This document shows, piece by piece, positions 5,617 through 14,284 of a DNA stretch of 21,984 nt; within the stretch, counting starts at the first letter, position 1, and each line of letters starts with the position of its first letter. The position numbers and the translations under genes are program-made. The stretch spans positions 3,929-25,912 of the forward strand of contig JAQYWJ010000005.1 in assembly GCA_030145005.1 (NCBI GenBank), read 5' to 3'. The notes beneath the pieces were generated by a model, which was given only the letters and a program-made list of their open reading frames with translations, did no database searches and was not told where the DNA came from. This stretch comes from Desulfobacter sp. Lineage in GTDB: Bacteria; Desulfobacterota; Desulfobacteria; Desulfobacterales; Desulfobacteraceae.

Positions 5617-8097
5617 ATGGCCACCCAAAATTTATCCAGAATATTCAATCCCGGGTCCATCGCCGTGGTCGGTGCCGGTGACGAACAGAACCGGGTGGAT
5701 CATACCCTGGTACGCAACCTCATTGAGAGCGGATTTAAGGGCGCTGTCTATCCTGTCAATCCGGATCATGCCAAAATTATGAATATGCCTGCCGCAAAAA
5801 ATGTCCGTGACATTCAGGGCATTGTGGACCTGGCCGTGGTGGCAGCGCCCATCAATCAGGTTCCCCAGATCATTGAAGCATGCGCCGACAAAGGAGCAGC
5901 AGGTGCCGTGATCATCAGTGGCGGGGGCAGGGAGACAGGAGTCCGGGGCTCTCGAATCGAACAGCAGATCAAGGCCGCTGCCGGACAAAGCGGTATGCGC
6001 ATCATCGGCCCCAACTGCATCGGCATTGCCCATCCCCCGTTGAACCTGAATGCATCCCATATGCCGGGCTCTCCGGCCAAGGGACGCGTTGCCTTTTTGT
6101 CCCAATCCGGATCCGTGTGCGCGTCGGTCATGGATCTGGCTGAAAAGGAAAATCTGGGGTTCAGCCACGTTGTCGGTTTAGGATCCATGCTCGACGTTGA
6201 TTTTGCAGACATGCTTGATTATTTAAGCGAGCAACGGGGCGTAGACAGCATCATCATGTACATGGAAAATATGGCCCGAATCCGAAACTTTATGAGCGCA
6301 GCCCGGGCAGCTTCCCGGATAAAGCCTATTATCTGCCTGAAAGCCGGGCGGTCTGCGGCCGGCGCCCGGGCAGCCTCGTTTCATACAGGCGCACTTGCCG
6401 GAGAAGATGCAGTCTATGATATTGCCTTTGAACGGGCAGGTATCCTGCGGGTGGACACGTTTGAACAATTGTTTGATTTTACCCGGATTTTGGCAAGACA
6501 GCAGCGCCCTACAGGCAGACGATTGGCCATTGTCACCAATGCCGGCGGTCCGGGTGTAATGGCGGTGGATGTCCTTTCATCCTTTGACCTTGAGCCCGCT
6601 GTGCTAAGCATTCAAACCATTGAGGCCCTTCAGACCTCCCTTGAAAAAGCATGGAGCAAAAGCAATCCTGTGGATGTCCTGGCAGATGCCTCCTGTGCCC
6701 AGATTGCCCGGGCCGTAACCATTACAGCCCAGGCACCGGAGATAGACGGCATCCTCATGATCCATTCACCAGTGGACCACTTTGCCCCGGCTGACCTTGC
6801 CCTGGTCCTGGCAAGCCAGGTCTCTGCCCTGCCCTGCCCTGTGTTTACGGTCTGGTTGGGCGGCGCAAGCATGGACAAAGCCCGGCAGATTCTCAATGAA
6901 AAAAAGGTGCTGACCTATGATACACCGGAAAAAGCGGTCAGAGCATTTGTGGGATTGTACAGGCACAGCCGCAACATTGACATGCTCAACGAAATACCGG
7001 TCAGACGCGATATCAAGCTGAAAATCAACCATGAGCAGGCCGGATCAATTATTGAATCCCATATGAAAAACAGCCCGCTCCTGTTAAGTGAAACTGATGC
7101 CAAAACGGTTCTGGAAGCCTACGGTATACCCGTAAGCCGGGCAGAAGCTGCCGGGGCGAAAGTACCTGCACCGGACTATGAACTTTATATCGGTGCCAAA
7201 CTTGATGCCCGGTTCGGGCCGGTCATTAAATTCGGCATGGGTGGTGCGATGTCTGAAATCCTTCAGGACACCGCGCTGACCCTGCCGCCTTTAAATTCAG
7301 CCCTGGCTGCCCGGACCATCACCGCCACAAAGATAGCCAAAGCCTTAAAAGGACACCATCAATTCAAAGCCGTGGACCAGGGTCTTGTGGAAACCCTTTT
7401 AATACGCTTAAGCCGTCTGGTTACCGATTTTCCCCAAATCAGTGAAGTGGAAATTAATCCTGTGGCGGTCACCAATGGACAACTTATGGGGCTCGACGCG
7501 AGCATCCAACTGGCTCCGCCCTTGGCAGCAGCGCCCGATCACCTCATTATAAGCCCCTACCCGGCCTGGCAGGAACAGCTGTATACCACCCAGGAAAGTG
7601 AACAGGTGCATATCCGTCCGGTGAAGCCCGAAGATGCCGAGCCCATGATGGACTTTTTTGAAAATCTGTCGAGACAGACCATATATTTACGATTTTTCAC
7701 ACCGCTTAAACAATTGTCCAAACGGATGCTGATCCAGCTTACCCAGATTGATTATGACCGGGAAGTTGCCCTGGTGGCTTTGATTCCGACCCAGTACGGA
7801 GAAAAGATTATTGGAAGCGCCAGAATCATATTCACCGCCAACGGCACGGAGGGCGAATTTGCCATTATGCTGGCTGATTCCTGGCAGGGCAAAGGGATCG
7901 GAGCGGCCCTTCTGAAATCCTGCCTGGCGTTTTCCAAACGATACGGCCTGAAACGGGTATTTGGTGTGGTGCTGCGTGAAAACAGGCAGATGCTTCGCCT
8001 TGCCGACAAACTGGGATTTAAAAAGGTCCGCACCTCTACCTCAAGTGAAGTTGAAATCATTATTGACATCGAAAAATTAGATCTTTACACACTGTAA
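5617..8097 (+). CDS. Pat-like protein: acyl-CoA-synthetase (ADP-forming)-type region with shortened ATP-grasp, plus GNAT acyltransferase
   Basis: Protein of 826 residues; the usual Pat/PatZ layout is about 890. Order: CoA-binding Rossmann domain (about 5-130; IFNPGSIAVVGAG), succinyl-CoA-ligase-like domains (about 145-460), a reduced ATP-grasp (about 490-630), then a GNAT domain (about 660-815). H256 in FHTGALAG matches the phosphorylated histidine of ADP-forming synthetases. After YGIPVSRAEAAG (to residue 513) the protein jumps to PAPDYELYIGAK, so the 75-90 residues that normally bind ATP are missing. The GNAT part keeps the expected glutamate (E747) and the acetyl-CoA loop Q757-GKG-I-G762. 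It probably transfers acyl groups to lysines, with the synthetase-like part regulating or sensing; ligase activity is doubtful. AGGAGG lies 6 nt before the ATG, 14 bp after usp copy 2. Confidence 0.85.
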   Translation: MATQNLSRIFNPGSIAVVGAGDEQNRVDHTLVRNLIESGFKGAVYPVNPDHAKIMNMPAAKNVRDIQGIVDLAVVAAPINQVPQIIEACADKGAAGAVIISGGGRETGVRGSRIEQQIKAAAGQSGMRIIGPNCIGIAHPPLNLNASHMPGSPAKGRVAFLSQSGSVCASVMDLAEKENLGFSHVVGLGSMLDVDFADMLDYLSEQRGVDSIIMYMENMARIRNFMSAARAASRIKPIICLKAGRSAAGARAASFHTGALAGEDAVYDIAFERAGILRVDTFEQLFDFTRILARQQRPTGRRLAIVTNAGGPGVMAVDVLSSFDLEPAVLSIQTIEALQTSLEKAWSKSNPVDVLADASCAQIARAVTITAQAPEIDGILMIHSPVDHFAPADLALVLASQVSALPCPVFTVWLGGASMDKARQILNEKKVLTYDTPEKAVRAFVGLYRHSRNIDMLNEIPVRRDIKLKINHEQAGSIIESHMKNSPLLLSETDAKTVLEAYGIPVSRAEAAGAKVPAPDYELYIGAKLDARFGPVIKFGMGGAMSEILQDTALTLPPLNSALAARTITATKIAKALKGHHQFKAVDQGLVETLLIRLSRLVTDFPQISEVEINPVAVTNGQLMGLDASIQLAPPLAAAPDHLIISPYPAWQEQLYTTQESEQVHIRPVKPEDAEPMMDFFENLSRQTIYLRFFTPLKQLSKRMLIQLTQIDYDREVALVALIPTQYGEKIIGSARIIFTANGTEGEFAIMLADSWQGKGIGAALLKSCLAFSKRYGLKRVFGVVLRENRQMLRLADKLGFKKVRTSTSSEVEIIIDIEKLDLYTL

Positions 8098-8104
8098 AAA
8101 AACT

Positions 8105-8136
8105 TGACAGGTGACAGCCTTTTTGACCGCCTGTCA
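8105..8136 (+). terminator. Weak inverted repeat after the Pat-like gene
   Basis: TGACAGG (8105-8111) and CCTGTCA (8130-8136) can form a 7-bp stem around an 18-nt loop, just after the stop codon. No strong T-run follows, so termination would be partial; an operator is also possible. The rest of the 176-bp gap before the kinase gene shows nothing I can name. Confidence 0.3.
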
Positions 8137-8273
8137 TAATTCTTTAAAAATCTTATTATTTCAGCAAATTAACCTCTATTTTCAGCTCTTTTCTTTAGCC
8201 GGCATATATCTTGATGTCCTTGTGTACAAACACTTAAACCGAATAAAACGGTCTCACAGGAACCATAGATATT

Positions 8274-10010
8274 ATGCACGAACCCATAACCGACAGAAAA
8301 GAATTTTATCAAGTACTTACCCGGAATATCAGAATCCGTATCCTGCTGGTTTCCATTATCCCCATGATGCTGACCTTGGGCATTCTGTGCCGGCAATTTC
8401 ATCTGGCTTATTCTGAAAAAATCAGCGCCCATATCGGCGAACTGGTGCTCAAGCACACCCAGAACATCGATACATTTCTCAAAGAAAAGCTGGGAAATAT
8501 CCGCTACCTGGCCCGGCAGTTATCCATAACCGAGCCGGATATGGCCCAGCAATTTCTGACATCACAACTATCTGAACTTAAAGATGAATACGGAGATGTG
8601 TTTACGGATCTGGGCCTTGTGGATTCAGATGGTATCCAGTTTGCCTATGAAGGTCCCTTCCGCCTTGTTAATGCCGATTACAGTGAGGCGGCCTGGTTTT
8701 TAAAGTCCATGGACAGCCCCTATTATATTTCCGATGTATTTGCAGGGCTTCGCGGCCACCCCCATTTTATCCTGGCAGTCAAGCTGTCAGCCCAGGGCCG
8801 CACATATATCTTAAGATCCACCATTAATTTTACAACATTTAACAGTCTGGTGGAAAACGTCCAGATCGGCAGAACAGGTACGGCATTCATTGTCAATGCC
8901 CAGGGACAACTCCAGACCCATCCCCGCTCGGGAACAAAAGAAATCGTTCCTTCATTTATTGCGGATCCAACCATTTTCAAAGACGAGCATACGCTTATTC
9001 TCAAGCATAAAAATGATAAGGGCAACACCTGCCTGTATGCCCTGACCTTGTTTAAAACAGTGGACTGGCGCATGGTGTTCCGCCAGGATGCCGGAGATGC
9101 ATTAAGGGATATGTGGAATGCCGAATTGTTCACCCTTATCATATTCCTGGTGGGTTGTACCGCCATAGTGTCAGTTTCTTTTACACTCTCCAAAAACCTT
9201 GTCAAACGCATTGCAAGGGCAGACCGGAAAAATGAAGCCATGAACCAGCAGGTGGTGGAAAGCGGAAAACTTGCCTCCATTGGTAGACTCGCTGCGGGCA
9301 TTGCCCATGAAATCAACAACCCTGTGGCCATCATGGTGGAAGAGGCCGGATGGATGAGCGATCTCCTTGAAGAGGAGGCCGGGATGACCCCGGACGGCAG
9401 AAGTGAGTTTAACCGGGCCATTGCGCAGATCACAACCCAGGGCCGGCGATGCAAGGATATTACCCACAAATTGTTAAGTTTTGCCCGGAAAAGCGATGCC
9501 ACAGAGGCAGATATCGACATCAATGAGACCATCCGGGAAATCGTTGAGCTCACCGCCCAGATGGCCCGGTATAACAATGTCACCATTTCCACCCGGCTTG
9601 CCCCTGACCTGCCCTTTATCCGATTTTCCCCCTCTGAACTGCAGCAGGTCATTTTAAACCTGACCAATAACGCCATTGATGCCATGGGCAAAGACGGCGG
9701 CACCGTGGAGATTGTAACCGGCGTCAAGACTCAAGACGATAATTGGATTGAAATTAAAGTGGATGACAACGGCCCAGGTATTCCCGCCCAATACCTGGAC
9801 CGAATTTTTGATCCCTTCTTCACCACCAAGGCCGTGGGAAAAGGCACAGGATTAGGCCTTTCCATCTGTTACGGCATTATTCAGAAAATGGGCGGCACCA
9901 TTGAAGTGGAAAGCCATGTGGGACAGGGCACCCGTTTCTTAATCCGTTTGCCCGTAAATGTCCGCCAGACAACCAAACCGTCAACAAGCGATACAACCAA
10001 TAACCTTTAA
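8274..10010 (+). CDS. Membrane histidine kinase with periplasmic Cache-type sensor
   Basis: Sensor kinase of 578 residues. Transmembrane helix 1 (about 20-42) and helix 2 (about 287-310) flank a ~240-residue periplasmic region with double-Cache character (LGLVDSDGIQFAYEGPF; FIVNAQGQLQTHPRSG), a fold that binds small organic ligands. A short linker leads to the HisKA domain with phospho-acceptor H345 (GRLAAGIAHEINNP). The ATPase domain has the N box (LNLTNNAIDAM), G1 (DDNGPGIP), F box (FDPFFTTK) and G2 (GKGTGLGLSI). No HAMP domain is evident. The ribosome binding site is weak. A single-domain receiver begins 22 bp downstream and is the likely partner. The ligand is unknown; as carriers flank the block, the transported anion or a related acid is a reasonable guess. 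Confidence 0.9.
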   Translation: MHEPITDRKEFYQVLTRNIRIRILLVSIIPMMLTLGILCRQFHLAYSEKISAHIGELVLKHTQNIDTFLKEKLGNIRYLARQLSITEPDMAQQFLTSQLSELKDEYGDVFTDLGLVDSDGIQFAYEGPFRLVNADYSEAAWFLKSMDSPYYISDVFAGLRGHPHFILAVKLSAQGRTYILRSTINFTTFNSLVENVQIGRTGTAFIVNAQGQLQTHPRSGTKEIVPSFIADPTIFKDEHTLILKHKNDKGNTCLYALTLFKTVDWRMVFRQDAGDALRDMWNAELFTLIIFLVGCTAIVSVSFTLSKNLVKRIARADRKNEAMNQQVVESGKLASIGRLAAGIAHEINNPVAIMVEEAGWMSDLLEEEAGMTPDGRSEFNRAIAQITTQGRRCKDITHKLLSFARKSDATEADIDINETIREIVELTAQMARYNNVTISTRLAPDLPFIRFSPSELQQVILNLTNNAIDAMGKDGGTVEIVTGVKTQDDNWIEIKVDDNGPGIPAQYLDRIFDPFFTTKAVGKGTGLGLSICYGIIQKMGGTIEVESHVGQGTRFLIRLPVNVRQTTKPSTSDTTNNL

Positions 10011-10032
10011 ACCATTTAGGGAAACTTTGCAG

Positions 10033-10455
10033 ATGAAACTTTTATTTGTCGATGATGAAAAAGCCTTTCTGGACACCTTGCTTAAACGGCTTGAAAAACG
10101 CGAACTTAAAGCAGAAGCCGTTTATGACGGACAGTCAGCCTTAAGCTTTCTGTCTGAAAACACCAACACGGACGTGGTGGTCCTTGACGTGAAGATGCCC
10201 GGCATGGACGGTCTTAAAACACTCCAGGCCATTAAAAACAAAAATCCGCTGGTGGAAGTAATCATGCTCACGGGCCATGCCACAGTGGAAAATGCCATTG
10301 AAGGGATGAAACGCGGCGCATTTGACTACCTGATGAAGCCCTGTAATCTCGAAGAACTCATCCGCAAAATTGAACAGGCGGCAACCAAAAAATTTCAGCA
10401 TGAGGAGAAGATCATGGAGGCCAGGGCCAAGGAAATCACAGGTCGCATGGTTTAA
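10033..10455 (+). CDS. Single-domain response regulator (CheY-like)
   Basis: A 140-residue receiver with no output domain. D7/D8, phosphoacceptor D52 (LDVKMPGMDG), T-G-H (MLTGHATVENA) and LMKP are all present, so phosphorylation is expected. About 25 charged residues follow the domain (KKFQHEEKIMEARAKEITG), probably a helical tail. The frame is open upstream to 9958, inside the kinase gene, but the receiver starts with MKLLFVDDE at 10033, so that ATG is chosen even though its ribosome binding site is poor; coupling to the kinase is likely. Sequence style is close to the receivers at 10630 and 13843. A ~130-bp palindromic repeat follows. Confidence 0.88.
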   Translation: MKLLFVDDEKAFLDTLLKRLEKRELKAEAVYDGQSALSFLSENTNTDVVVLDVKMPGMDGLKTLQAIKNKNPLVEVIMLTGHATVENAIEGMKRGAFDYLMKPCNLEELIRKIEQAATKKFQHEEKIMEARAKEITGRMV

Positions 10456-10456
10456 T

Positions 10457-10585
10457 GTTTGAATGAATATTCACCCATCAGCGGCGTTGCTGCGGGAATT
10501 TGCAATCCTCACAACCTTTACCTTTAAGGTTGCTCCGGTTGCAAATCCCCTTGCGCCTTGCATCTGGGCAAATCTTCATCCAAAC
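10457..10585 (-). repeat. Palindromic intergenic repeat, copy A
   Basis: A 129-bp element between two receiver genes. Its outer ends, GTTTGAATGAA and TTCATCCAAAC, are inverted repeats with one mismatch. Read on the minus strand its core (TTGCCCAGATGCAAGGCGCA … GTGAGGATTGCAAATT … GCAACGCCGC) matches the plus-strand elements at 14285 and, more loosely, 21614. It can fold into a long interrupted hairpin and codes for nothing. Confidence 0.8.
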
Positions 10586-10629
10586 ACGGTCCATAGTTAC
10601 GAACATCAATTTTAAGGTAAATATTAAAA

Positions 10630-11040
10630 ATGAAAGGCACCCCCTTACCCCATACCCGCCTGCTGATCGTGGATGATGAACAGAGCTTTGTGGATGTGCT
10701 GACCAACCGGCTGAGCCGCCGGGGGATAGATGTCGTCAAGGCGTATTCCGGTGCCCAGGCTCTGCAGGCCCTGCGCCAAAACATCTTCGATGTCATGGTT
10801 CTGGACCTGAAAATGGAGGACATGGACGGCATTGAGGTGTTGAAAATTGTCAGGAAAATGGCCCCGGATCTGCCGGTGATCATTCTGACCGGACACGGCT
10901 CGAGAACAGCTGCAGAGGACGGTATGACCCTGGGCGCGTTTGATTACCTGACAAAACCCTGCGAACTTAAAGAATTAATGGAAAAAATCAGCCTGGCACG
11001 GCAGGCCAAAAACAAACAGAACGGAGAAACAAACAAATGA
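10630..11040 (+). CDS. Single-domain response regulator coupled to the second DASS carrier
   Basis: Receiver-only protein of 136 residues with D15/D16, phosphoacceptor D59 (LDLKMEDMDG), T-G-H (ILTGHGSRTAAED) and LTKP. The usual MPGMDG after the phosphorylated aspartate reads MEDMDG here, a change on the regulatory face. A short basic tail (RQAKNKQNGETNK) ends the protein. Its stop codon overlaps the ATG of the carrier gene (ATGA at 11037-11040), so the two are translated together in fixed ratio; this suggests the receiver acts on or with the carrier rather than on DNA. That link is inference. No strong ribosome binding site is seen before it; the repeat at 10457-10585 lies just upstream. Confidence 0.88.
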   Translation: MKGTPLPHTRLLIVDDEQSFVDVLTNRLSRRGIDVVKAYSGAQALQALRQNIFDVMVLDLKMEDMDGIEVLKIVRKMAPDLPVIILTGHGSRTAAEDGMTLGAFDYLTKPCELKELMEKISLARQAKNKQNGETNK

Positions 11041-12611
11041 TATTCAAATCGAGCGGATTCAAACTGGCGGTAGCAGTCTTGATAGGCGTAATCGTGTTTA
11101 TTCTGCCAAGGCCGGAAGGAACAAAATTTAAACTTTCCGGCACCGGTGCAGACCAATTGAGCCAGTCCGTTGCTCAATATTTTTCAACCCAGGAAACAGC
11201 ACCGGGAAAGCCTGTTATTCTGACGGCCAAAGCCCCCGGCACCGACCAGGCCCGGGCACAATACCTTGCCAACCAGGCTAAGGAACTGGGCCTTTCAGAA
11301 GTTAATGTGGATTATGTGGACGGACTGAGCCCCAAAGCCAAACGGTTTTTATCGGTCCTGGCTGTGCTGGTTATCCTGTTTGTGGTGGAGCCCATCCCCC
11401 TTGAAATCACGGCAGTGCTCATTGGCGCCTCCCTCGTTTTCCTGGGCATTACCGATGTAAAAGGGGCATGGGCACCCTACATGCATCCTGTTGTTATTTT
11501 CATCATGTGCTGCCTGATCTTTGCCATTGCCCTGGACAAGGTGGGGCTGACAAAACGCCTGGGTTATTATATTATCAAAAAGGCGGGCAATTCCGTAACA
11601 AAGTTCACTTTTATCATCGCCATAGGCTTAGGGCTTGCATCCTCTTTCATGCATGATGCCGCCGCCTGTGCCATCGGCATTGTGACCATGCTTCCGTTGA
11701 TGCGGGCCGTGGGTATTGAGCCCAATACCAATACGGCAAAATTCATGATGCTGTCCCTGCCCTTTGCCTGCTCCTGCGGCGGCATGGGGACCCTTGTGGG
11801 CGGTGGCCGGTGCATGGTGTCCGCTGCATTTTTAAAGGAGTTTACGGGTATTGAAATCACCTTTTTTGAGTGGATCAAGTATTGTATGCCGGCAGCCATT
11901 ATCTGTGTGCCCGTTGCTGTTCTGGTCACCTACATGGTTTACCGGCCCGATCCCAAATTCAAGCTGCCGGATTTTGATGAGGATTTAGGCCCTATGACTG
12001 CTGCGGAAAAAAAAGCATTGATCATCATTGCGCTCTCCTTCGTGGCCTGGCTCACAAAGGGTCTCCACGGCTTTCACTATTCCATTACCGGTATGGTGGG
12101 CGTGGCCTGCCTGGTATTGTTCGGCGTGCTTAAATGGCGGGACATCAACGACAACCTGGAGTGGGGCACAGCCCTGTTCATCTTTGGCGGCGGCATTTCT
12201 TTAGGCCTTGCCATGGGATATTCCGGTGCAGCAGACTACTTTGCCAACCTGTTCTTCCCGCTGGTCCAAGGCAAGGGATGGCTGGTGCTCTTTGTGGGTG
12301 TGGGCGTATTCGGCGCCCTTGTTACCAATGCCATGGCCAATGTGGCGGCAGCAGCGTTAATTCTGCCCATTGTTATTCCCATGGCCCAGCTTGAAGGGGT
12401 TGACCCGACCATCCTGGCCCTAGGCCTTGGTATGGCCACATCCTTTGCCATGCTGCTGGTAATTGGCTGTCCGCCCAATGCCATTGCCTATTCATACAAG
12501 TACTTTAAGTCCTCGGATCTGACCAGGCTGGGTCTTGTGGCCACACCAACCCTGCTTTTGATACTGATCGGCGTGGTATGTACATGGTGGAAGATTCTAG
12601 GTTTAATATAG
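11037..12611 (+). CDS. DASS/SLC13-family permease with extra periplasmic segment
   Basis: Inner-membrane carrier of 524 residues related to the partial one at the window start. Helix 1 (about 8-24) ends at LPRPEG, normal for the family, but the next helix begins only near residue 104; between them lie about 75 mostly polar residues that could form a small alpha/beta unit (KPVILTAKAPGTDQARAQYL; LGLSEVNVDYVDG). Relatives usually have just a short loop. Conserved loops are CGGMGTLVGGGR and VIGCPPNAIAYS. The two hairpin tips that read SNT in VcINDY are MHD (M205-D207) and ANV (A434-V436), so the sodium and substrate sites differ. Expression is coupled to the receiver before it. A receiver-kinase follows 7 bp downstream. 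Substrate undetermined. Confidence 0.88.
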   Translation: MIFKSSGFKLAVAVLIGVIVFILPRPEGTKFKLSGTGADQLSQSVAQYFSTQETAPGKPVILTAKAPGTDQARAQYLANQAKELGLSEVNVDYVDGLSPKAKRFLSVLAVLVILFVVEPIPLEITAVLIGASLVFLGITDVKGAWAPYMHPVVIFIMCCLIFAIALDKVGLTKRLGYYIIKKAGNSVTKFTFIIAIGLGLASSFMHDAAACAIGIVTMLPLMRAVGIEPNTNTAKFMMLSLPFACSCGGMGTLVGGGRCMVSAAFLKEFTGIEITFFEWIKYCMPAAIICVPVAVLVTYMVYRPDPKFKLPDFDEDLGPMTAAEKKALIIIALSFVAWLTKGLHGFHYSITGMVGVACLVLFGVLKWRDINDNLEWGTALFIFGGGISLGLAMGYSGAADYFANLFFPLVQGKGWLVLFVGVGVFGALVTNAMANVAAAALILPIVIPMAQLEGVDPTILALGLGMATSFAMLLVIGCPPNAIAYSYKYFKSSDLTRLGLVATPTLLLILIGVVCTWWKILGLI

Positions 12612-12618
12612 GAGGCAT

Positions 12619-13800
12619 TTGCTGAACCTGATGGAAATTAATACCCTTGAAAATGATACCGGCAAGGTTGTCCGCGTGCTGCTGGTAGACGATGAAGACA
12701 ACTACCGCAACGCCCTTGCCCGGCGTCTGGAGCGACGAAATATGGTTGTCAGCCAGGCCCCGGACGGGACTTCCTGTCTGGAATACCTCGGCGGAAACGA
12801 AGCCGATGTGGTGGTTCTGGATATGAAGATGCCCGGCATGTCCGGTATGGAGACCTTTAAGGGCATCAGTAAATACTATCCGGGCCTGAAGGTTATTTTT
12901 CTGACCGGGAATGCCGCTTTAACCGAAGGGGTGGAAGGGATCAAGGCCGGTGCCTTTGACTACCTGTCCAAACCCGTGGAGATCGACCACCTGGCCGGCA
13001 AAATCCGCCAGGCCTGGGAACTCAAACGCCTGGAGGTGGCCCGGGAGCGGGATAAAATTTTCAGGCGGCGTCTGGAAAAACGCATGATCCACACCCAGCG
13101 GCTGGCCTCCCTTGGCACCATGTCCACAGGCATTGCCCATGAGATCAACAATCCTTTGGCCATTATCAAGGAATCGACCGGATTCATGCGTATGGTGTTA
13201 GAGGACTCAGGGCAAATTCCGGAAAAAGAGATGCTTTTCAAGGGGCTTGAAAAAATAGAGAAAAGCGTGGACAGGGCCAGACGGATCACCCACCAGCTGC
13301 TGGGCTACGTTCGAAAACACGGGCATGAACTGACACCCGTGGATATCCGTCGGCTCACCGAGGACACAGTGGCATTGATTAAACAGAAAACACAAGCTAA
13401 AAAGGTATCTGTACAATGGAAGAGTGAGCCTGAACACGAGATGCTGATGCACACTGATCCTTTCCAGGTACGCCAGGTATTGATCAATCTTTTGGAAAAC
13501 GCGGTAGATGCCGTGGATACCAACGGACAGATCCGACTGGCCCTTTACAGAAAGGAGCAGTCGGTCTGTCTCGAAGTCCGGGATAACGGCAGCGGCATCA
13601 GACCGGAAAATATCGAAAAGATATTTGATCCTTTTTTCACGACCAAACCCAATGTGTCGGAAAATGAGTCCGGTACCGGACTTGGGCTGTTTGTGGTGCA
13701 CAAGATCATGACCGGGCTTTCAGGCAGCATCCGCGTTGAATCAGAACCCGGCCAAGGCGCGACCTTTACGATCTGTCTGCCCGAATGGCAATCTGATTAA
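12619..13800 (+). CDS. Cytoplasmic hybrid: N-terminal receiver fused to histidine kinase
   Basis: Soluble protein of about 393 residues. The receiver (about 18-135) has D24/D25, phosphoacceptor D68 (LDMKMPGMSG), FLTGNA and LSKP. A coiled linker leads to HisKA with H174 (TGIAHEINNPLAII), then an ATPase domain with N box (INLLENAVDAV), G1 (DNGSGI), F box (FDPFFTTK) and G2 (GTGLGL). It has no membrane segment, so its input must be phosphate on its own receiver or protein contact; such proteins often relay between kinases and regulators. The start is unsure: AGGAGG at 12610-12615 is 3 nt from TTG 12619, 6 nt from an in-frame CTG 12622, and 15 nt from ATG 12631. All choices leave the receiver intact. 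Confidence 0.88.
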   Translation: MLNLMEINTLENDTGKVVRVLLVDDEDNYRNALARRLERRNMVVSQAPDGTSCLEYLGGNEADVVVLDMKMPGMSGMETFKGISKYYPGLKVIFLTGNAALTEGVEGIKAGAFDYLSKPVEIDHLAGKIRQAWELKRLEVARERDKIFRRRLEKRMIHTQRLASLGTMSTGIAHEINNPLAIIKESTGFMRMVLEDSGQIPEKEMLFKGLEKIEKSVDRARRITHQLLGYVRKHGHELTPVDIRRLTEDTVALIKQKTQAKKVSVQWKSEPEHEMLMHTDPFQVRQVLINLLENAVDAVDTNGQIRLALYRKEQSVCLEVRDNGSGIRPENIEKIFDPFFTTKPNVSENESGTGLGLFVVHKIMTGLSGSIRVESEPGQGATFTICLPEWQSD

Positions 13801-13842
13801 ACAATTACAAGTTCTTTCATAAATTTTTAAGGAGAAAAACCC

Positions 13843-14283
13843 ATGGTAAAAATACCGGTAAAAATTTTGGTCGTTGATGATGAAAAAGATTTTGTGGAGA
13901 TGTTTTCCCTGCGCCTGACCCGGCAGGGGGAAAAGGTGTCTGTCGCCTATTCAGGACAAGAAGCCCTTGACCTCCTTGAAGAAACTAAGATAGACGTGGT
14001 GATCCTGGATATCCGCATGCCCGGCATGGACGGCATTGAGACCTTGAAAAGAATCAAGGCAGCTTATCCCCTGGTAGAAGTAATCATGCTCACCGGGCAC
14101 GGGTCCACGGAGACGGCTGTGGAAGGCATGAAGGCAGGGGCCTTTGATTACCTGATGAAACCGGCGGATTTTGAAGATATCAGTGAGAAACTGGCCAATG
14201 CCTGGAAGCGCAAGGACGAACAGGAAGAACGCATCCGCAAGGCCGAAGCAAGGCTTCTTCTGCGGCGCACCGGTGAGATTTAG
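13843..14283 (+). CDS. Single-domain response regulator (CheY-like)
   Basis: Receiver-only protein of 146 residues with D12/D13, phosphoacceptor D56 (LDIRMPGMDG), MLTGHGSTETA and LMKP. A charged helical tail of about 30 residues (WKRKDEQEERIRKAEARLL) follows, similar in kind to the tail of the receiver at 10033. AAGGAG about 8 nt before the ATG supports the start. It lies between a receiver-kinase and a membrane kinase; as it has no output domain it must act by protein contact or as a phosphate sink or shuttle. A palindromic repeat separates it from the next gene. Confidence 0.9.
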   Translation: MVKIPVKILVVDDEKDFVEMFSLRLTRQGEKVSVAYSGQEALDLLEETKIDVVILDIRMPGMDGIETLKRIKAAYPLVEVIMLTGHGSTETAVEGMKAGAFDYLMKPADFEDISEKLANAWKRKDEQEERIRKAEARLLLRRTGEI

Positions 14284-14284
14284 A

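Noticed and set aside
8198..8216. CGGCAT-N5-TTGAT before the Cache kinase as a sigma54 site
   Set aside because: Spacing fits, but the invariant GC of the -12 box is GA.
8111..8416. 101-codon open frame after the Pat-like gene
   Set aside because: It overlaps the kinase start in another frame, has no ribosome binding site, and its composition is not protein-like.
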